DNA of 64,000 bases from an uncultured Christensenella sp. (GTDB lineage Bacteria; Bacillota; Clostridia; Christensenellales; Borkfalkiaceae). The position numbers were made by a program, and so were the translations under genes. Of the stretch, positions 1-6,883 are shown in pieces. The DNA lies in NCBI GenBank assembly GCA_910586245.1, contig CAJUFY010000007.1, positions 1 through 64,000 of the forward strand. Direction: 5' to 3'. Within the stretch, counting starts at the first letter, position 1. Every line of letters begins with the position of its first letter. Under the pieces are notes generated by a model. That model saw only the letters and a program-made list of their open reading frames with translations, had not been told where the DNA came from and ran no database searches.

Positions 1-68
1 GCGCGAACCGAAAAGAAAAGCAAGAGAACGCCGCCAAAACAAACAAAAAAGGAAAGTCGAAGTCATGA
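1..68 (+). CDS. C-terminal tail of an upstream gene, partial
   Basis: The third reading frame is open from the window start to a TGA at 66-68. It encodes a lysine-rich hydrophilic tail ending KKGKSKS. The stop overlaps the next start as ATGA (65-68), the same coupling seen between later genes here, which supports a real gene end rather than chance. Function cannot be judged from about 21 residues. Confidence 0.45.
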   Translation, partial: ANRKEKQENAAKTNKKGKSKS

Positions 69-199
69 AAAATGAATGCAAACATACAAACAAACGCAAA
101 GAAGAACGGAAAGCTTTTTTCAAGCAATTGTTTTTCATTCTCTTTGCGGAAGCGATCGGCATTGGTGGGACGATTATCGTCTTGATCCTTACAAGGTAA
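65..199 (+). CDS. Small single-span membrane protein (44 aa) of the phage-like module
   Basis: The ORF encodes 44 residues. A strongly basic N-terminal third (KHTNKRKEERK) is followed by one hydrophobic span of about 23 residues ending LILTR. A GGAAAG stretch at 51-56 lies 8 nt before the ATG. It overlaps the preceding gene by ATGA and ends 6 nt before the Zot gene. Filamentous phages encode small membrane coat or assembly proteins just upstream of the pI (Zot) gene, so a minor coat protein or a membrane partner for Zot is plausible. The Zot protein here has no obvious membrane span of its own. The role is inferred from position and topology only. Confidence 0.5.
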   Translation: MKNECKHTNKRKEERKAFFKQLFFILFAEAIGIGGTIIVLILTR

Positions 200-205
200 A
201 ACATC

Positions 206-1042
206 ATGATAACGCAATTTTTCGGCACGACGGGCACGGGCAAGAGCGCGAACCTCGCAAGGATCGTAAAAGAAACCTACTACAAGCGCGGGGATATCAT
301 GCTCGAACAATGCCGCGAGCAGATCAAAGCGGATAACGACAAATTCGACTTGAACTGTCCGTTGCCCGATAAGCCGCCGATCTTCGTCGGACCTTTCCTT
401 GACGTGAAATTCGAAGTCGACTTCGAAGAGTTCTTCGAACCGTACTTTCTTTCCCCCTATCACCTCGGCATTTCAGAAGAGGGCGAGAACGCGTTCCCCG
501 TCCAGTTCTTCCCGCCCTATTCCCTGCTCGTCATTCCCGAATCGCAACGCTATTTCGACGCGCGGCAAAGCGGAACTTTCCCGACGCGCGTCAGTGGATT
601 TTTCGAAAAGCACAGACACCAACATCTGGATATTATGCTTGAATCCCAACGCCCCGATTTGATCGATATGAATATCCGCCGCTTAACGCACTTGTTCGTA
701 GAACTTCGCGGCGTGGACAATTCGACGAACTTTGCGGAACGGGTGGATTCCACAACGTGGCATACGCGCGAGTTTACGGGCTGGAACGCCGTCAACGATT
801 ATATCAACGGCAAAGAATCCGAATACATGGAAAAGTCTTTCACGCACAAGGGAAATATTTTCAGTTGCTACAACAGCTTTGCATGCGCGCAGGAGTTCTT
901 CCCCCGCGTAAAAAACGGCAAAGCCGCTTATGATTTCCTGCGATCCTATTCGCAAGCCATGGAACAAGGCTTCCCGAACGGATTCGAAGAGTACTACAAA
1001 CTTACAGAGCCGAAAGGCTATCGGAGTAAAAAAGCAGCATGA
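206..1042 (+). CDS. Zot/pI-like filamentous phage assembly ATPase
   Basis: The protein has 278 aa. Residues 7-14 form a Walker A motif (GTTGTGKS). Residues 107-117 (LLVIPESQRYF) occupy the Walker B place, where Zot proteins usually read IDEAqryF; the acidic residue before E is Pro here. Residues 136-148 (HRHQHLDIMLESQ) match the conserved Zot segment HRHxxxDi.l.tQ. Family members energise extrusion of filamentous phage through the inner membrane. Classical pI also has a C-terminal membrane span, which I do not see here; the 44-aa protein directly upstream could supply one. The ATG follows AAGG (193-196). The stop overlaps the next start as ATGA. Confidence 0.8.
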   Translation: MITQFFGTTGTGKSANLARIVKETYYKRGDIMLEQCREQIKADNDKFDLNCPLPDKPPIFVGPFLDVKFEVDFEEFFEPYFLSPYHLGISEEGENAFPVQFFPPYSLLVIPESQRYFDARQSGTFPTRVSGFFEKHRHQHLDIMLESQRPDLIDMNIRRLTHLFVELRGVDNSTNFAERVDSTTWHTREFTGWNAVNDYINGKESEYMEKSFTHKGNIFSCYNSFACAQEFFPRVKNGKAAYDFLRSYSQAMEQGFPNGFEEYYKLTEPKGYRSKKAA

Positions 1043-1617
1043 ATGAAACAAACATTGAAACCGAAATCTTGCAAAAAGCAGAAACGTTGAATCTTGAAAT
1101 CTACAACCTGTTCTGCAAACTCGACCGCTACAAAGACAAGTTGGTCGAACCGATCTATAAATACATGTCGGAAAAGCTTTGCGAACTGTACAAGGAAGAG
1201 TTCGACCGCATGACCGCGCAATACTTCCTTGACCGCAAGCGGGAACGCTTTCAAGCGCAGGAACGCGCCGAAACGCTCGCCCCGCGCCGTTGGCGTCCGT
1301 GGTATTTCTTAGGGCTTAAAACCCGCGAAAACGAAGCGGCAAAACTCATTGCCGAAGAAGTCGAGCAGGAAACGAAAGCCTTTTTCGACGTTTGCAAGGC
1401 TCATATCGAACAAGCGGAAGCCACGCCCCCGCGGGAAAGTTCCCGAAAACGGGAACTTGAAACCAGGTGCAGCGCGCCGATCGGATCTTCCGAGTACCCG
1501 AAAACGGGAACTTCCAAGCACGGTCACGGGTTAAAGTCAAAAACTGGGGTCAACGATCAGAGCCAATGCGCAGCGCCCGAAAACGTTGCCGCCAAAGCGG
1601 GAAAGGAGCAATTATGA
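1039..1617 (+). CDS. Hypothetical protein with a repeat-derived C-terminal tail
   Basis: The protein has 192 aa and I do not recognise it. Residues 1-130 are charged and probably helical (for example FDRMTAQYFLDRKRERFQ and AAKLIAEEVEQET), with WRPWYFLG near residue 91. From about residue 133 the composition changes to Ser, Lys, Thr and Gly. That stretch is encoded by DNA belonging to the element's dispersed repeats (palindromes at 1439 and 1493, long repeat at 1521). The natural product may once have ended near residue 132 and been extended by repeat insertion. It overlaps both neighbours by ATGA, so it was co-translated within the phage-like operon. Confidence 0.6.
   Translation: MNETNIETEILQKAETLNLEIYNLFCKLDRYKDKLVEPIYKYMSEKLCELYKEEFDRMTAQYFLDRKRERFQAQERAETLAPRRWRPWYFLGLKTRENEAAKLIAEEVEQETKAFFDVCKAHIEQAEATPPRESSRKRELETRCSAPIGSSEYPKTGTSKHGHGLKSKTGVNDQSQCAAPENVAAKAGKEQL
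1439..1456. repeat. Palindromic repeat P1 (GTTCCCG-AAAA-CGGGAAC)
   Basis: Seven-base inverted arms, GTTCCCG and CGGGAAC, are separated by AAAA. Here the match extends to nine-base arms with flanking AA/TT. It is one of five copies within 2.5 kb and lies inside the coding end of the 1039-1617 gene. Confidence 0.85.
1493..1513. repeat. Palindromic repeat P2, one arm degenerate
   Basis: Same palindrome as P1 with AGTACCCG as the left arm (one substitution) and CGGGAACTT as the right arm. It lies 37 bp after P1 and directly before the long repeat copy R1. Confidence 0.75.
1521..1575. repeat. Long dispersed repeat, copy R1 (shortened)
   Basis: Begins CGGTCACGGG, then carries GTCAAAAACTGGGGTCAACG and a GAGCC...GCGCAGCGC tail. 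It aligns with R2 (2265) and R3 (3871) but lacks their central stretch of about 40 bp. It is in frame within the preceding coding sequence. Confidence 0.75.
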
Positions 1618-2243
1618 AAATACTCGTAGCATGCGAAGAAAGCCAGCGCGTTTGCATTGCCTTCCGCGCGAAGGGGCACGAGGTATATTCTTGCGACCTC
1701 GAATTTTGTTCGGGCGATCACCCCGAATGGCACGTTTGGAACGACGTTACGCCGCTATTGAACGGAAACTGCGATTTCCTCACTTGTGACGGGAAATCCC
1801 ACCATATCGACAAATGGGATATGATCATCGCGTTCCCGCCCTGTACGTACCTTTCCCGCGGGGGCGGAAACAGTCTTGTTAAAAACGGGGTTATGGATAT
1901 GGAGCGATTCGAAAAAGGCAAACGCGCCGCCGAGTTCTTCTATAAAATTTATAACGCGGACTGCCCGAAAATCGTGATCGAAAACCCCGTTCCGATCAAG
2001 CTGTTCGGTTTGCCGAAACCGACGCAGGTCGTAGAGCCGTATATGTTCGGCGTGCCCGTAAGCAAAACAACGTTCTTGTGGTTGAAGGGCGTGCCCTTCT
2101 GTTGTCCTACGAACGTTGTAAAACCAACCTATACGTTTACCGACTACCCGTTATTCAAAAACTCTTACGGCAAGTACAAGCAAAAGAATCGGTCTAAAAC
2201 GTTCCCCGAATTTGCCGCCGCTATGGCTTTAAGTTGGGGTTAA
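1614..2243 (+). CDS. Phage-type DNA cytosine methyltransferase-like protein
   Basis: The protein has 209 aa and starts MKILVACEESQ at 1614, overlapping the previous stop as ATGA after GGAAAGGAG. A longer reading from 1467 would run through repeat DNA and is unlikely. It opens with a Rossmann-like strand (KILVACEESQRVCIAFRAKG) and has FPPCTYLSRGGG near residue 70. The PPC matches the catalytic motif IV loop of cytosine-5 methyltransferases. IVIENPVP further on resembles the ENV motif. Small enzymes of this kind are common in phages and may protect phage DNA. The specificity domain is minimal, and RNA or base-modification activity is not excluded. Confidence 0.75.
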   Translation: MKILVACEESQRVCIAFRAKGHEVYSCDLEFCSGDHPEWHVWNDVTPLLNGNCDFLTCDGKSHHIDKWDMIIAFPPCTYLSRGGGNSLVKNGVMDMERFEKGKRAAEFFYKIYNADCPKIVIENPVPIKLFGLPKPTQVVEPYMFGVPVSKTTFLWLKGVPFCCPTNVVKPTYTFTDYPLFKNSYGKYKQKNRSKTFPEFAAAMALSWG

Positions 2244-2264
2244 AATTCGAAGCCTACATACGTT

Positions 2265-2352
2265 GTCACGGTCGGGGGTCAATGTACCTGGTCAGTCGAC
2301 GTCGCCCGCGCTCGATGTCAAAAACCGGGGTCAACGCTCTGAGCGACCCGCC
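2265..2352. repeat. Long dispersed repeat, copy R2
   Basis: Carries GTCACGGTCGGGGGTC, a GTCGACGTCGCC segment, then CTCGATGTCAAAAACCGGGG and TCAACGCTCTGAGC. It is nearly the same order and spacing as R3 at 3871. It lies between the methyltransferase gene and the next gene, with no palindrome in front. Confidence 0.85.
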
Positions 2353-2417
2353 GCACAAAAATGAGTGACCAATACCGCAGAATGCGTCACCTTAAACGCA
2401 AAAGGAGAAACAAAAAC

Positions 2418-2768
2418 ATGACGATCGGAAACGATTTCTATTTATACGGATTCACACGGCAAGACAAAGGCGAAGAGGGTGCGGTATTCGTCCGCTACGA
2501 CTTACAACCCGCCGCAGAAGGCAAGCCTGAAATCAATGAAACGCCACTAATGTACGGCGGGAAAGGCACGCGAAATTATACGCTTTCTATTCCCCTGCCA
2601 CCTCCGCCTAAAATCGCCGCATGCGTGATCGTAACGCGAACAAGCAAGAAACGCTATCAAGCCGTCGCCTACGACGATTGCAGAATAGAGAGTTTTTCAA
2701 GCCAAATGATCGGAGAACTGCGACGCATAGTTTCAAATTTCTTCGCGCAAAGCAAAAACGTATGGTAG
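2418..2768 (+). CDS. Hypothetical protein of the mobile element (116 aa)
   Basis: I do not recognise this protein. I chose the ATG at 2418 because AAAGGAG (2401-2407) is well spaced before it; a longer reading from 2361 lacks a ribosome site and runs from repeat DNA. It is a soluble protein without membrane segments, with a Pro-rich turn (IPLPPPPKIAA) near residue 60 and a likely alpha/beta pattern around it. It is the last gene before the long non-coding region. The strong ribosome site and lack of overlap with repeats favour a real gene. Confidence 0.6.
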   Translation: MTIGNDFYLYGFTRQDKGEEGAVFVRYDLQPAAEGKPEINETPLMYGGKGTRNYTLSIPLPPPPKIAACVIVTRTSKKRYQAVAYDDCRIESFSSQMIGELRRIVSNFFAQSKNVW

Positions 2769-2882
2769 GCGCGTAAAGTCCTACCCCACTCATACGCATT
2801 CATACCTCCATAACGTTCTACGGGCGCGTAAACGCGCCCGTAGAATCACGAAAGCCAACGCTTAGGAATTGAGAGCCTAAGC
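2764..2882. repeat. Cluster of three hairpins downstream of the last element gene
   Basis: GGTAGG/CCTACC (2764-2785) overlaps the preceding stop codon. TTCTACGGGCGCG with its exact complement around a TAAA loop (2816-2845) forms a perfect 13-bp stem. GCTTAGG/CCTAAGC (2860-2882) follows. None has a T-tract, so these are not ordinary intrinsic terminators. In filamentous phages such hairpins mark replication origins or packaging signals; here that is only an inference. Confidence 0.7.
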
Positions 2883-3253
2883 CACAAATAAAACCCCACA
2901 GCGCGGAAAGGAGAACGACAGCCACATATACACACAACTGAATCAGGCAGTTTTCCGTCCGCGCCTTGCGCGTTCTGCCGAATATCAAAAACGCGTGAGC
3001 TTGTCACTCATTCGAGCGCGCCCAAAACGACGTCGACGAACCACGCACCGCATAGCGGAGTGAAAAGCACGTAAAAGAATCAGTTAGGCGCTGAACACCT
3101 CGAAGTCGCGGCGCAGGCTGTACATTCTTAAAACTATTATATCAACGGATAACGAATTGATTCTAACGCGAGCACGGCGGGACGGTGCGGAGGCAACCAC
3201 GGGCGGTTGCATTGTGTCGGGGACGTGGTGACGACGGAAAAGGCAATGCAAGG

Positions 3254-3285
3254 GGCGCGAGAAATTCGCGCCTTTCTCTTTTTCA
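3254..3285 (+). terminator. Terminator-like hairpin in the element's non-coding region
   Basis: GGCGCGA and TCGCGCC (3254-3272) form a 7-bp stem around GAAAT, followed by TTTCTCTTTTT. It would stop rightward transcription from the phage-like operon. Confidence 0.5.
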
Positions 3286-3360
3286 AGAGATCGCGGGGGG
3301 ATTTCCGCACGCCCAAAATGAACCGTAATCATTCCCCTACGCCCGCAAATTGATAATGTG

Positions 3361-3420
3361 CGTAGGCTCTCAACCTCATGCCCGCGGGCAACTGCGTAGC
3401 CCACAAAAAGAGAGCCTACG
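3361..3420. repeat. Nested inverted repeat, cruciform-capable
   Basis: CGTAGGCTCTC (3361-3371) and GAGAGCCTACG (3410-3420) are exact 11-base inverted arms. Between them sits the 12-base palindrome TGCCCGCGGGCA (3379-3390). This two-level fold is typical of origin or packaging structures rather than terminators. Confidence 0.75.
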
Positions 3421-3559
3421 AGCGAGCGGACGGGAATACCTTCCCGCCCGCGAGAACGTAGGACAGCAAGCGATAGCGCGCATAGGACGGGCGACGGGGT
3501 TTGGTAAGGCAAAACAGCTGTATAACAATGGACCCCTGCGCCCAAAACAGCCGAACGAA

Positions 3560-3577
3560 GTTCCCGAAAATGGGAAC
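3560..3577. repeat. Palindromic repeat P3
   Basis: GTTCCCG-AAAA-TGGGAAC: the P1 palindrome with one base changed in the right arm. Confidence 0.8.
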
Positions 3578-3734
3578 ACGGCGGGACACACACTATCCGA
3601 AAAAGAAAGTACGGGCGCAAGCACGAAAAGATTTTGCCGAACGCCTCCGCAGGGGTGCGAGCGCGTGCGCCGTGCCGCTGCGGGGGTGGGCGGGAAAATT
3701 GTGCTTGCGCCCGCACTCCGTTTAAATTCGGGGT

Positions 3735-3782
3735 GAGGGCGTAGCCCTCCCGCATTACCGCAAGCGGCAAGCCGCTTGCGGT
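3735..3782. repeat. Pair of hairpins before palindrome P4
   Basis: GAGGGC/GCCCTC around GTA (3735-3749) is followed by ACCGCAAGCGGC and its exact complement around AA (3757-3782), a perfect 12-bp stem. There is no T-tract. P4 starts 6 bp later. Confidence 0.7.
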
Positions 3783-3787
3783 CCGCA

Positions 3788-3805
3788 GTTCCCGAAAACG
3801 GGAAC
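3788..3805. repeat. Palindromic repeat P4
   Basis: Exact copy of GTTCCCG-AAAA-CGGGAAC. Confidence 0.85.
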
Positions 3806-3841
3806 ATGTCATGCTGATCCTGTTTAGGCCACAAGCAATAA

Positions 3842-3859
3842 GTTCCCGAAAACGGGAAC
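3842..3859. repeat. Palindromic repeat P5
   Basis: Exact copy, with the flanking AA/TT extension also seen in P1. It is followed after 11 bp by long repeat R3, the same arrangement as P2 followed by R1. Confidence 0.85.
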
Positions 3860-3870
3860 TTTTAAGCGCG

Positions 3871-3975
3871 GTCACGGTCGGGGGTCGGCGAACGGTGCCA
3901 ACCGACGTCGCCTGCACTCGATGTCAAAAACCGGGGTCAACGCTTTGAGCCGACGCGCAGCGCAAAATTTGCGTT
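3871..3975. repeat. Long dispersed repeat, copy R3
   Basis: GTCACGGTCGGGGGTC, then a variable middle with CCGACGTCGCC, then CTCGATGTCAAAAACCGGGG and TCAACGCTTTGAGCC, then GACGCGCAGCGC. It is the fullest copy, joining features seen separately in R1 (GCGCAGCGC tail) and R2 (middle segment). Confidence 0.85.
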
Positions 3976-4132
3976 GCCGAGAACGCAAGATCGGGCAACT
4001 GATGTTAACGATTCCCCCTTATAATTACAGAAACGGTATTTTGTTTTTTGGGGAAAATTGGGGAAATCGTGATTTTAAGGCATTTTTCCACTAATCGTCG
4101 AATTTATGAAAATTGCCTTAAATAATAAAAAA

Positions 4133-4166
4133 ACGAGGTATTTTCGCGAAAATACCTCGTTTTTTT
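4133..4166. terminator. Bidirectional intrinsic terminator after tRNA-Leu(CAA)
   Basis: A 28-base perfect palindrome (ACGAGGTATTTTCG... and complement, 4133-4160) is flanked by A7 and T7. On the minus strand it ends the tRNA transcript just past its CCA end. On the plus strand it can insulate polA from the mobile element. Confidence 0.9.
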
Positions 4167-4168
4167 AA

Positions 4169-4255
4169 TGGTGCCGGTGATCGGGGTCGAACCGATACGG
4201 TATCACTACCACAGGATTTTGAGTCCAGCGCGTCTGCCAATTCCACCACACCGGC
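4169..4255 (-). tRNA. tRNA-Leu (anticodon CAA)
   Basis: The minus strand folds as a class II tRNA with acceptor arms GCCGGTG and CACCGGC, discriminator A and an encoded CCA. There is a long variable arm and a TTCGACCCC T-loop region. The anticodon loop CTCAAAA gives CAA, reading UUG. One U-U mismatch appears in the anticodon stem. The 3' end faces the phage-like element, making this the likely integration target. Confidence 0.93.
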
Positions 4256-4266
4256 GCAGTAGTCAA

Positions 4267-4295
4267 ATTATATAATATTTTTCCGCAAAAGGCAA
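4267..4295 (-). promoter_or_regulatory. SigA-type promoter of tRNA-Leu(CAA)
   Basis: On the minus strand TTGCCT (4290-4295), a 17-bp spacer and TATAAT (4267-4272) lie 11 bp before the tRNA 5' end. Confidence 0.8.
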
Positions 4296-4313
4296 GTGTT
4301 TTTTTCAATATTC

Positions 4314-4342
4314 TTGCAAAAAATCCCGATCCGTGCTACAAT
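4314..4342 (+). promoter_or_regulatory. Promoter of polA, apparently leaderless
   Basis: TTGCAA (4314-4319), a 17-bp spacer and TACAAT (4337-4342). The -10 ends only 6 nt before the ATG at 4349 and no Shine-Dalgarno is present, so transcription should start at or next to the start codon. Confidence 0.7.
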
Positions 4343-4348
4343 AATTTT

Positions 4349-6883
4349 ATGGATAAACTGATTTTAATCGACGGCAACAGCTTGCTTAACCGAGCTTATT
4401 ATGCAATGAGCGTTTTTTCAACGAAAGACGGCCTTCCGACGAACGGCATTTTCGGATTCGTAAAACTGATTTTCAAAATTATCGAGGACGAACGCCCGAC
4501 TCATTTTATCGTCGCATTCGACGTACACGCGCCTACGTTTCGCCATAAATTGTACGATGGTTATAAAGCGACAAGAAAACCGATGCCGGAAGAACTGGCG
4601 AAGCAATTTCCCGTTTTAAAAGAATTGCTTACGGCAATGAACATAAAAATTGCCGAACTGGCGGGATATGAAGCGGACGACGTTATCGGCACGCTTTCGC
4701 GAAGCTACGAAAATACGGAAGTATTAATCTATACGGGAGACAGAGATTCATATCAGCTTGTGAACGATCACGTGACCGTTTGTTTTACCAAACGGGGCGT
4801 GAGTGACCTGGATCGGATTACGGCAGAAAATTTTAAAGAAAAAATCGGTTTGGATCCGTGGCAGATCGTAGAAGAAAAAGCCCTGATGGGCGATAAATCG
4901 GATAATATTCCCGGAGTCTACGGAATCGGCGGAAAATCCGCGTTAGAACTGTTACAAAAATACGGAACCGTAAAAAACGTCTATGCGCATTTAGAAGAAC
5001 TTTCCCCAAAAATAAAAGCAAAACTCGAAGAAGGCAGAGAATCCGCGTTGCTGTCGCATACGCTGGCAAAAATCGATACGAACGTACCGATCAGAATTTC
5101 TTCCGAAGAAAGCAAACTGATTTGCCCTTTCTCTCAGAACGCGCGCGACTATTTTTCCAAACTGGAATTCCGTTCTTTGCTCGACAGCCCTTTTTTTGAA
5201 TTTCAAAAAAGGACGGGCGCCGAAATCGTCCGCCCTTCGCAAACGGATGCTTTTTTGCAAACGATAAACGATATTGACGTATTTTCTTTTTGTATCGACG
5301 AAAAGGAATACCACGTCTGTGCAAACGGTAAGGAATATATTTTTACGCTCAAAGAAAATATTTTCGATCTCGGCGTTTACGAACACGATCTGACCTCCGT
5401 TTTACAACCTTTGCTTTCGGCAGGGAAACGCATGATCGTTGCCGATGCCAGAACAACCGTTCCGAAATTAAAAAAACTGGGACTTTCCGTCAATTGTACG
5501 GTTGAGGACACCGCACTTTTACGCTATTCGGTTAATTCGAATAACCGCCCGATGAATGAAAAAGAATTTGTACGCGATTATTCTTTGACGGATGAAAATA
5601 TGGCTTACGCCGTTTTGCTCGCGTTTCAAGAAGCCTGGAACGAAGGCACGGAAGAAGATAGAAAATTGTACCGCGACGTAGAGCTGCCTCTTTCCGCCGT
5701 TTTGCTTGATATGGAGCAGATCGGAATTCGCGTAGATACGGACAAGTTCCCAGAATTTTCCGCAAAATATCACGCGGAAATGGATTCTCTATCCCAACAG
5801 ATTTTTGAACTTGCGGGCGTCGCTTCGTTTAATTTAAATTCACCTTTCAAATTATCTGAAATTTTATTCGAAAAGCTCGGTTACGAAACAAAAGGTTTAA
5901 AAAAGAATATCCGAGGCGGATATTCTACCAGTGCGGAAGTACTTGAAAAACTTGCCGAAAAGCACGAAATTGCGCGGTTAGTTTTACGCTACCGCGAATT
6001 GCAGAAATTGCAATCCACTTACGTCGACGGAATCCGCCCTTTGGTTAAGGACGAATTAGTGCATACGACGTTCCAGCAAACCGCCACAACGACGGGTAGA
6101 TTATCCAGCGTCAATCCGAATCTACAAAACATTCCCGTTCGGAAAAACGAAGGAAAAGAATTAAGAAAATTATTTATCGCACGCGAAGGCAACGTGCTTG
6201 TGGACGCAGATTACTCTCAGATCGAGTTACGGCTTCTTGCACACTTTTCGGAGTGCAAAGCGCTTTTGCAGGCTTATCAAAACGGAGAAGACGTACACGC
6301 TGCAACTGCGGCGCGCGTTGCGGGTGTCATGATCGATGAAGTAACGCCGCAAATGCGAAGCCGTGCCAAAACGATTAATTTCGGCATTATTTACGGCATG
6401 AGTAAATTCGGGCTTGCCAAAGATATGAATTGTACGCAAACGGAAGCACAGGAATATATCGATAAATATTTTGAATTGCATCCCGAAGTCAAAGAATATA
6501 TGGAAGCAAACGTTCGGTTCGCAAAAGAACACGGCTTTGTTACTACCATTCTGGGACGCAAGCGCTATATTCCCGAAATCAAATCGTCTAATTTTAATAC
6601 GCGTTCGTTTGGCGAACGCGCTGCTATGAATATGCCGTTACAGGGAAGCGCCGCAGATATTATTAAACTTGCTATGCTTCGCGTTGCGAAAAGGTTGGAA
6701 TCGGACGCTTTTCGTGCAAAACTTGTACTGCAGGTACACGACGAACTTATTCTGGACGCGCCGACAGACGAAGCCGAACGTGCCGCCGTCATGCTGAAAG
6801 AGGAAATGGAACGCGCAATCCAATTGAAAGTTCCTTTGATTGCCGAAGTTTCGATCGGGAGAAGCTGGTACGATGCAAAATAA
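4349..6883 (+). CDS. polA: DNA polymerase I
   Basis: The protein has 844 aa. The N-terminal 5'-3' flap exonuclease domain (about 1-290) shows LILIDGNSLLNRAYYA, EADDVIGTL and GDKSDNIPGVYGIGGKSA. The polymerase domain has motif A (DADYSQIELR, about 618), motif B (RSRAKTINFGIIYG, about 670) and motif C (QVHDE, about 795). The middle domain (about 290-440) lacks the acidic metal ligands of a proofreading exonuclease, as in Taq polymerase. The enzyme fills gaps and removes RNA primers in replication and repair. It overlaps coaE by 11 nt, and no ribosome site precedes the ATG. Confidence 0.97.
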   Translation: MDKLILIDGNSLLNRAYYAMSVFSTKDGLPTNGIFGFVKLIFKIIEDERPTHFIVAFDVHAPTFRHKLYDGYKATRKPMPEELAKQFPVLKELLTAMNIKIAELAGYEADDVIGTLSRSYENTEVLIYTGDRDSYQLVNDHVTVCFTKRGVSDLDRITAENFKEKIGLDPWQIVEEKALMGDKSDNIPGVYGIGGKSALELLQKYGTVKNVYAHLEELSPKIKAKLEEGRESALLSHTLAKIDTNVPIRISSEESKLICPFSQNARDYFSKLEFRSLLDSPFFEFQKRTGAEIVRPSQTDAFLQTINDIDVFSFCIDEKEYHVCANGKEYIFTLKENIFDLGVYEHDLTSVLQPLLSAGKRMIVADARTTVPKLKKLGLSVNCTVEDTALLRYSVNSNNRPMNEKEFVRDYSLTDENMAYAVLLAFQEAWNEGTEEDRKLYRDVELPLSAVLLDMEQIGIRVDTDKFPEFSAKYHAEMDSLSQQIFELAGVASFNLNSPFKLSEILFEKLGYETKGLKKNIRGGYSTSAEVLEKLAEKHEIARLVLRYRELQKLQSTYVDGIRPLVKDELVHTTFQQTATTTGRLSSVNPNLQNIPVRKNEGKELRKLFIAREGNVLVDADYSQIELRLLAHFSECKALLQAYQNGEDVHAATAARVAGVMIDEVTPQMRSRAKTINFGIIYGMSKFGLAKDMNCTQTEAQEYIDKYFELHPEVKEYMEANVRFAKEHGFVTTILGRKRYIPEIKSSNFNTRSFGERAAMNMPLQGSAADIIKLAMLRVAKRLESDAFRAKLVLQVHDELILDAPTDEAERAAVMLKEEMERAIQLKVPLIAEVSIGRSWYDAK

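Larger units (their letters stand above)
2769..4126. other. Non-coding, hairpin- and repeat-rich region of the element
   Basis: About 1.36 kb without a convincing gene. Long Arg/Pro/Ser-rich open frames exist on both strands, but they span the repeats, lack ribosome sites and resemble no protein. The region holds the hairpin clusters, a terminator-like stem at 3254, a nested inverted repeat at 3361-3420, a stem at 3757-3782, palindromes P3-P5 and long repeat R3. From about 4010 the sequence turns AT-rich and leads into the tRNA terminator. Confidence 0.6.
1..4130. mobile_element. Right part of an integrated inovirus-like (Zot-bearing) element
   Basis: This block holds a Zot/pI-type ATPase, a small membrane protein and a phage-type cytosine methyltransferase in one overlapping plus-strand gene chain. 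It is followed by repeat- and hairpin-rich non-coding DNA and ends at the 3' end of a tRNA-Leu gene, a common integration site. From polA onward only housekeeping genes follow. Zot-type ATPases are the hallmark of filamentous phages. The left end and any integrase, replication or coat genes lie outside the window, and I found no duplicated tRNA 3' end inside it. The boundary near 4130 is therefore inferred from gene content. A plasmid-derived or conjugative element with a captured Zot gene is the main alternative. Confidence 0.6.

Noticed and set aside
3350..3834. Other overlapping open frames on both strands between 3350 and 3834
   Set aside because: Low-complexity composition and no start signals. 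They overlap each other and the structured repeats.
1439..3859. GTTCCCG repeats as a CRISPR array
   Set aside because: Spacing is irregular (37 to over 2000 bp), the unit is only 18 bp and no cas gene is present.
3084..3917. Long minus-strand open frame (277 codons) in the element's non-coding region
   Set aside because: It is Arg/Ser/Pro-rich, spans the palindromes and hairpins, lacks a ribosome site and resembles no protein. It is a by-product of GC-rich repeat DNA.
1..4130. Left attachment site repeat of tRNA-Leu
   Set aside because: No copy of the tRNA 3' end was seen in the first 4 kb. The left end is presumably outside the window.
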